Shown here piece after piece: positions 59,589 through 64,000 of a stretch of DNA of 64,000 bases. The DNA is from Methanococcoides burtonii DSM 6242 (GTDB lineage: Archaea > Halobacteriota > Methanosarcinia > Methanosarcinales > Methanosarcinaceae): contig NC_007955.1 in NCBI RefSeq assembly GCF_000013725.1, positions 1,891,579 through 1,955,578 of the forward strand, given 5' to 3'. Under the pieces are notes generated by a model. It had not been told where the DNA came from. It made no database searches and was given only the letters and a program-made list of their open reading frames with translations. The position numbers were made by a program, and so were the translations under genes. The first letter of the stretch is position 1; each line of letters starts with the position of its first letter.

Positions 59589-61358
59589 ATGCGAATTGCA
59601 ATATTGAATAAGGATAGGTGCCAGCCAAGGCGATGTAGCCACGAATGTGAGAAATACTGTCCTAGGGTCAGGACAGGATACGAGACTATCGTGTTCGGAG
59701 ATGATGGTAAGGCCATTATATCTGAGGAACTGTGTGTCGGCTGTGGTATCTGTGTCAACAAATGTCCTTTTAGCGCGATTATGATAATCGGTCTGCCTGA
59801 GGCTCTTGATAAGCCAACCCACAGGTACGGCCAGAACGGTTTTGCCCTTTATGGATTACCAACACCTCAGGTAGGTAAGGTAACCGGTATTCTTGGTCCG
59901 AACGGTATTGGTAAGAGTACTTCGGTACAGATACTTTCAGGTGCTCTTGTTCCTAACTTCGGGGAAGATATCGGTGACTGGGACACAGTATTGGAACACT
60001 ATGCCGGTACCGGGATGTATGATTATTTCAAGAATGTTGTCGATGGCAAGATCAAAGTATCCCAGAAACCGCAGTATGTGGATATGATCCCTAAGGCCTT
60101 CAACGGCAAGACTCGTGATCTTCTTGAAGGTACCGACGAGCGCGGTGTAATGGATGAACTTGTGGAGAAGCTTGATCTGGGTCACATAATCAACCGAAAT
60201 ATCGGTGAGCTCAGTGGTGGAGAATTGCAGAGGGTAGCCATTGCTGCATGTGCTGCAAGGGATGCAGACTTTTACTTCTTTGATGAGATAAGTCCATATC
60301 TGGATATCTACCAGCGCATCAATTCCTCAAAGCTTATACAGGATCTCGCAAAGGACAAGGCCGTTCTTGTAGTTGAGCACGACCTTGCAATTCTGGATAT
60401 GCTCTCTGATGTTGTTCAGGTAGCATACGGTATGCCAAGCGGGTATGGTGTGATCACACATCCAAAAGGTGTCAGGATCGCTATCAACCAATATCTCAAG
60501 GGTTATCTTCCTGAAGAGAACGTCCGTGTCAGGCCGGATGCTATTACCTTTGAAGTACATCCTCCACGCGTTGCAACTGACATTGCTACTCTTCTGGATT
60601 ACAATGCTTTCTCCAAAAAGTACGGTGATGGCTTCTCACTTAGATCAGATAGCGGTTCTTTAAAAGAAGGTGAAGTGATCGGAATTGTCGGTCCTAATGG
60701 TATTGGTAAATCCACTTTTGTAAAGATACTTGCAGGAGAGGTCGAACCTGATGAGGGTGAGCTGGAATCTGAAGTATCCATCTCCTATAAACCTCAGTAC
60801 ATCAAAGTGGATTCGTTCATGCAGGTGCGACAGTTCTTAAGGAGCATCACCCGCAGGTTCGATACCAGCTATTATGAAGCTGAGATAATTAAGCCACTTC
60901 AGCTTGAGCCTTTATTTGATAAAATGCTGAACGACCTGAGTGGCGGTGAGTTGCAGAGGGTTGCCATCGCTGCCTGTCTTTCAAAGGATGCTGATCTGTA
61001 CATTCTCGATGAACCAAGTGCGCATCTTGATGTGGAGCAGCGTTCCCTTGCAACGAAGGCGATAAAGAGATTTGCAGAGAATAACGGTAAGACCGCAATG
61101 GTCGTAGACCATGACATCTACATGATCGATATGCTCAGTGAACGCCTGATAGTCTTCGAAGGCGAACCGGCAGTCTTTGGTATAGCACATCCTCCCTCTT
61201 CAATGCAGAAAGGAATGAACAAATTCCTCTCAGATCTTGGTATCACTTTCAGAAGGGATGAAGAGACCATAAGACCAAGGGTAAATAAAAAAGATTCGCG
61301 TCTTGACAGAGAACAGAAAGCAAAAGGTGAATATTATTACTACAAGGTGGATGAGTGA
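59589..61358 (+). CDS. ribosome recycling ATPase RLI/ABCE1
   Basis: A 589-residue protein with an N-terminal Fe-S domain (about 1-75, CRPR-type motif CQPRRCSHECEKYC and CVGCGICVNKCPF), two ABC domains (GPNGIGKST at about 103 and 373; signatures LSGGELQRVAIAA twice; Walker B FFDEIS and ILDEPSAHLD) and a hinge between. It splits post-termination ribosomes in Archaea and Eukarya. Full family length. Confidence 0.96.
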   Translation: MRIAILNKDRCQPRRCSHECEKYCPRVRTGYETIVFGDDGKAIISEELCVGCGICVNKCPFSAIMIIGLPEALDKPTHRYGQNGFALYGLPTPQVGKVTGILGPNGIGKSTSVQILSGALVPNFGEDIGDWDTVLEHYAGTGMYDYFKNVVDGKIKVSQKPQYVDMIPKAFNGKTRDLLEGTDERGVMDELVEKLDLGHIINRNIGELSGGELQRVAIAACAARDADFYFFDEISPYLDIYQRINSSKLIQDLAKDKAVLVVEHDLAILDMLSDVVQVAYGMPSGYGVITHPKGVRIAINQYLKGYLPEENVRVRPDAITFEVHPPRVATDIATLLDYNAFSKKYGDGFSLRSDSGSLKEGEVIGIVGPNGIGKSTFVKILAGEVEPDEGELESEVSISYKPQYIKVDSFMQVRQFLRSITRRFDTSYYEAEIIKPLQLEPLFDKMLNDLSGGELQRVAIAACLSKDADLYILDEPSAHLDVEQRSLATKAIKRFAENNGKTAMVVDHDIYMIDMLSERLIVFEGEPAVFGIAHPPSSMQKGMNKFLSDLGITFRRDEETIRPRVNKKDSRLDREQKAKGEYYYYKVDE

Positions 61359-61385
61359 ATATCTCGTCCTTTTTATTTCTATTAT

Positions 61386-61676
61386 TTAATTCGATCTTTT
61401 TTTCTTCGAAAGGTACCATGTAAGGAATTCGGTATAGAGTATGATGCCGATGATCGTGGACCATGTGAACAATAGAATATGGTAATTGTTGATCGGTACG
61501 GTCCCGCCTGCAAGCCGTACATGCTCGTGGGCTAAAAACCCAGTGGCTATATTAGGACTGACCAACATGGTCCCCAGTGGAATTCCAAGAAGTACGAGTC
61601 CTGCTACCAAAGAAGAGTAGTTAACGAGCAGGTACAGCACAATAGTGGAAAGAAGCCCGAATATTATAACTGCCAA
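61386..61676 (-). CDS. small membrane protein, unknown
   Basis: A 96-residue protein with three helices (about 2-20, 23-40, 66-88). The start at TTG 61676 is tentative; an AGGAGGGGG site lies 20-28 bases further upstream, next to other non-ATG codons, so the true N terminus may be a few residues longer. It follows the large exported protein at 61742 on the same strand. Confidence 0.5.
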   Translation of the reverse strand: MAVIIFGLLSTIVLYLLVNYSSLVAGLVLLGIPLGTMLVSPNIATGFLAHEHVRLAGGTVPINNYHILLFTWSTIIGIILYTEFLTWYLSKKKRSN

Positions 61677-61741
61677 TGCTATTCCAATGCTGTCCGTTCA
61701 AACCCCCTCCTTTCGTCTTTGGACCCTATTCATAAATGACT

Positions 61742-63544
61742 TCATTGTGTCCTCTTCCTTCTATTAGACTGTTGTCTGCTAATATATAAATATACAATTA
61801 ATGGGATTGTGGAAAGAACACACAGAATTGTGATAAATGAGGATATAAGGAATAATATGTTCTCTTTCATTGTGAGTGGTTGGTATTCAATTCCCTGATC
61901 CTTGCTGCTATCAATTGGTCCGAACGAATACACATATAGTCTCATCGGTTTTGATTCAAATGTTCCTTTTGTACCACTTTCATCTTCAAATGCTACTTTA
62001 GTGACAGGCAGTTCATAGGTCGCTTCTTCCTTTGCAAACATCGTATAGACGATCTGTTCTTCTTCCCCTACACCAATATGTCCTTCCCAGCTTCTTTGCC
62101 CACTGACAAATTCAAATCCTGTAGGTATGTTCTCTGTAAAGGATACGGTTGCATCCCTGGTGCCAACATTACGTATATTTATGGTGATATCTACTTCTTC
62201 TCCTGTATAGATATCAGTTAAACTAACATCCTTCTCAACTTCAAGCATTGTACCGTTAACAGTGATTTCACCACTCTCTTCTGAATTGACGCTATAAGTC
62301 TCTCCCTGTGAATACCAGTTTGCAAATGCCGGTAATATCTCAAAATTACCAGGAGCCGTGGGTATAACACTGTATGTTATCGTTTTTGACTTTCCGGAAC
62401 CGATAAAGAAATTCCATTGGGTAGAAGCTATGTCTACGGGCAGGAATGAGGGAGGTATTGGATCATTCACAGTTACTTCATGTCCAATGCTTGCATTGTT
62501 GAATATCAGTAGGGTGAAAAATATCTCAGGTACATCTATCTCTTCTTGCAACTGGCTGTCATCATATGTTTTTGAGATCGCGATATACGGTTCGACAAAG
62601 GTAACTGCGTTTGTTGATGTCTGGTAGTTGTTCCCTTTGTAGTCATAGCCTTCAACTAGAACACTGATCTCTACATCTGTTCCAGTCGGAGTCTCCGGGA
62701 TCGTAAGAATTACGGGGGTAATCTGGTAATTTGAAGTGTCTAATATTGGGATCTCAAAGCTATCAGTTTCGATCTGTGCATTGGTTGCAGAAGATGTGAC
62801 CGTCATCCCTCTGGCTGGTATGGTTCCCTCATTTTTTACAAGAATGTTAAAGACAGGTTCTTCATTTGGAAAATATGTCATGTCAAGATCCTGTATCTCA
62901 AGGTTAAGTGCTGGCTTACCAGGCTGGTATGGTAGTATTGTGATAGTCTGTCCTATCTTATCAATGTAGGTCAATCGAATAAGAACTTCCTCGAAGTAGC
63001 GATGGTGGTTACCTGTAATATACTCGTCACTATGGCTTTGTTCATCCTTTGTGACCTCTATGGATGCAACATCATCGTTAATTTCAACAGCTTTGATATT
63101 GATCCCATTCATTTCATAGCTTTCTCCAACACCTATATTAATTATTCTTTCAGGTATCCATACAAGCTCGTATTCATGAATGTACATCTCAAGGGCTATC
63201 ATGGTCTCGTTTATTGCTAGTGTTCTGACCTTGAGGTTTTCGTCATAGAGGAACTCATTGTTCAAGTCAGCATCTGCAAAGAAAGTCTCTTTGAATTCCC
63301 CGTCAACATAAAAGAGAACCGTTGCGGAATATTCACTATCTTCTGGTCGTATCTCATGCAATTTCACAGTGTACTTTCCAGCAGAAGCTTTGTCATCATC
63401 TGAAAGTTCAAAGACTCCCTGATGTACCCATATCTCTTCATATTGAAATTCAAAGGCAGAAACTGTCGTGCACATTAAAAAAAATACTATAATAACTGTG
63501 AGGACAGCACGGTTCAAATGCATTAGGCTTTTTATGTGCTTCAT
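61742..63544 (-). CDS. large exported protein with DUF11/CARDB-like repeats and C-terminal anchor
   Basis: A 600-residue protein: signal peptide (about 14-32), an N-terminal beta-rich region (about 33-210), several Ig-like repeats (FNILVKNEGTIPARGMTV; VTVNDPIPPSFL; INIRNVGTRDATVSFTENIPTGF), a membrane helix (about 568-590) and a basic tail. Typical of archaeal surface proteins; partner unknown. A/T-rich promoter-like sequence (about 63545-63570) lies before the ATG. Confidence 0.68.
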   Translation of the reverse strand: MKHIKSLMHLNRAVLTVIIVFFLMCTTVSAFEFQYEEIWVHQGVFELSDDDKASAGKYTVKLHEIRPEDSEYSATVLFYVDGEFKETFFADADLNNEFLYDENLKVRTLAINETMIALEMYIHEYELVWIPERIINIGVGESYEMNGINIKAVEINDDVASIEVTKDEQSHSDEYITGNHHRYFEEVLIRLTYIDKIGQTITILPYQPGKPALNLEIQDLDMTYFPNEEPVFNILVKNEGTIPARGMTVTSSATNAQIETDSFEIPILDTSNYQITPVILTIPETPTGTDVEISVLVEGYDYKGNNYQTSTNAVTFVEPYIAISKTYDDSQLQEEIDVPEIFFTLLIFNNASIGHEVTVNDPIPPSFLPVDIASTQWNFFIGSGKSKTITYSVIPTAPGNFEILPAFANWYSQGETYSVNSEESGEITVNGTMLEVEKDVSLTDIYTGEEVDITINIRNVGTRDATVSFTENIPTGFEFVSGQRSWEGHIGVGEEEQIVYTMFAKEEATYELPVTKVAFEDESGTKGTFESKPMRLYVYSFGPIDSSKDQGIEYQPLTMKENILFLISSFITILCVLSTIPLIVYLYISRQQSNRRKRTQ

Positions 63545-63642
63545 ACCGTTTAAATATACCGTTTATATTCCAACACACATATACTGCTTTGTTGGTTTAT
63601 CTCTCAATAACATTTAATTATAGAACATTCATTACGTAAACT

Positions 63643-64000
63643 ATGCTAACAAAAAGGATAATTCCTTGTCTTGATGTTACGCTTGATGCGTCAGGTGGGA
63701 CCGTTGTCAAGGGCGTTGAATTCGTTGACCTGAAAAAAGCAGGTGACCCTGTGGACCTTGCAAAGCGCTATAATGAGCAGGGTGCGGATGAGCTTGTTTT
63801 CCTTGATATTACCGCATCCCACGAAGGCCGTTCCACAATGATAGATGTCATCGAGCGGACTGCGAATGAGGTATTCATTCCTTTGACGGTCGGGGGAGGC
63901 ATAAATTCTGTCGAAGATGTCAGGCAGATCCTCCGGGCAGGTGCTGATAAGGTATCTGTCAATACAGCAGCAGTAAAGAACCCGGAATTTATTCGCGAGG
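63643..64000 (+). CDS. hisF: imidazole glycerol phosphate synthase, cyclase subunit (partial)
   Basis: From ATG 63643 the frame reads [19 protein letters not shown]..., with [29 protein letters not shown] and LTVGGGINS, the TIM barrel of HisF. The gene runs off the window after 119 codons. Partner of HisH (6969). A TATA-like stretch at about 63612-63622 suggests a short leader. Confidence 0.93.
   Translation, partial: MLTKRIIPCLDVTLDASGGTVVKGVEFVDLKKAGDPVDLAKRYNEQGADELVFLDITASHEGRSTMIDVIERTANEVFIPLTVGGGINSVEDVRQILRAGADKVSVNTAAVKNPEFIRE

Overview
This window comes from a methanogenic archaeon of the Methanosarcinales, most likely a Methanosarcinaceae member such as Methanococcoides or a close relative. 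The evidence is archaeal housekeeping genes (RLI/ABCE1, TiaS, NOB1, CofE, archaeal PIN-KH ATPase, GfcR-type PRTase, EMC6-like protein), archaeal BRE/TATA promoters with many leaderless starts, PGF-CTERM sorting tails, and a tetrahydrofolate one-carbon gene set (purN, glyA, folD, folP-like, metV, metF) of the kind known from Methanosarcina. The genus is an inference. No rRNA, tRNA or CRISPR array was seen.

Left arm (1-24 kb), mostly core genes: end of a PIN/KH ATPase; a divergent NikMN / NikOQ nickel (or cobalt) importer with a NikR-type operator; a UDP-sugar dehydrogenase; two small membrane proteins and an IS1-like element with a frameshift; hisH; an AIR-synthase-related protein; the NfeD protease/slipin pair; a RecJ-like DHH protein; gfcR, nob1, a double KaiC-type ATPase, nadE, tiaS and an HTH regulator; then purN-glyA-folD-folP-like-metV.

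Centre (about 24.1-54.1 kb), an accessory island that lies between metV and metF. It holds two copies of a cassette (membrane-anchored double winged-helix regulator plus small exported protein) whose divergent promoter drives a different exported protein in each copy. The same operator-promoter module, with identical spacing, also precedes a PGF-CTERM protein and a secreted trypsin-like protease, and a decayed fifth copy abuts a duplicated folP'-metV segment. Three modules continue into a related, apparently structured 5' leader. Other contents are a family of exported proteins sharing a roughly 100-residue repeat domain (one copy next to the protease domain, one gene with an in-frame TAG that may be pyrrolysine or a nonsense mutation), an ABC-2 transporter operon with a beta-propeller and a NEW3 protein, three PLDc_N-type small membrane proteins (one frameshifted), shuffled small membrane genes, a DUF4143-type AAA ATPase and a complete type I restriction-modification locus (hsdM-hsdS-hsdR).

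Right arm (54.1-64 kb), core again: metF, thiC, cofE, a small membrane hydrolase-like protein, thioredoxin, a metallo-beta-lactamase-fold protein, an EMC6-like protein, RLI/ABCE1, two membrane/exported proteins and the start of hisF.

The most original signal is the island's repeated module: operator, promoter, leader, membrane-bound wHTH regulator and exported products. It looks like a small regulon for cell-surface proteins that I cannot match to a described system.
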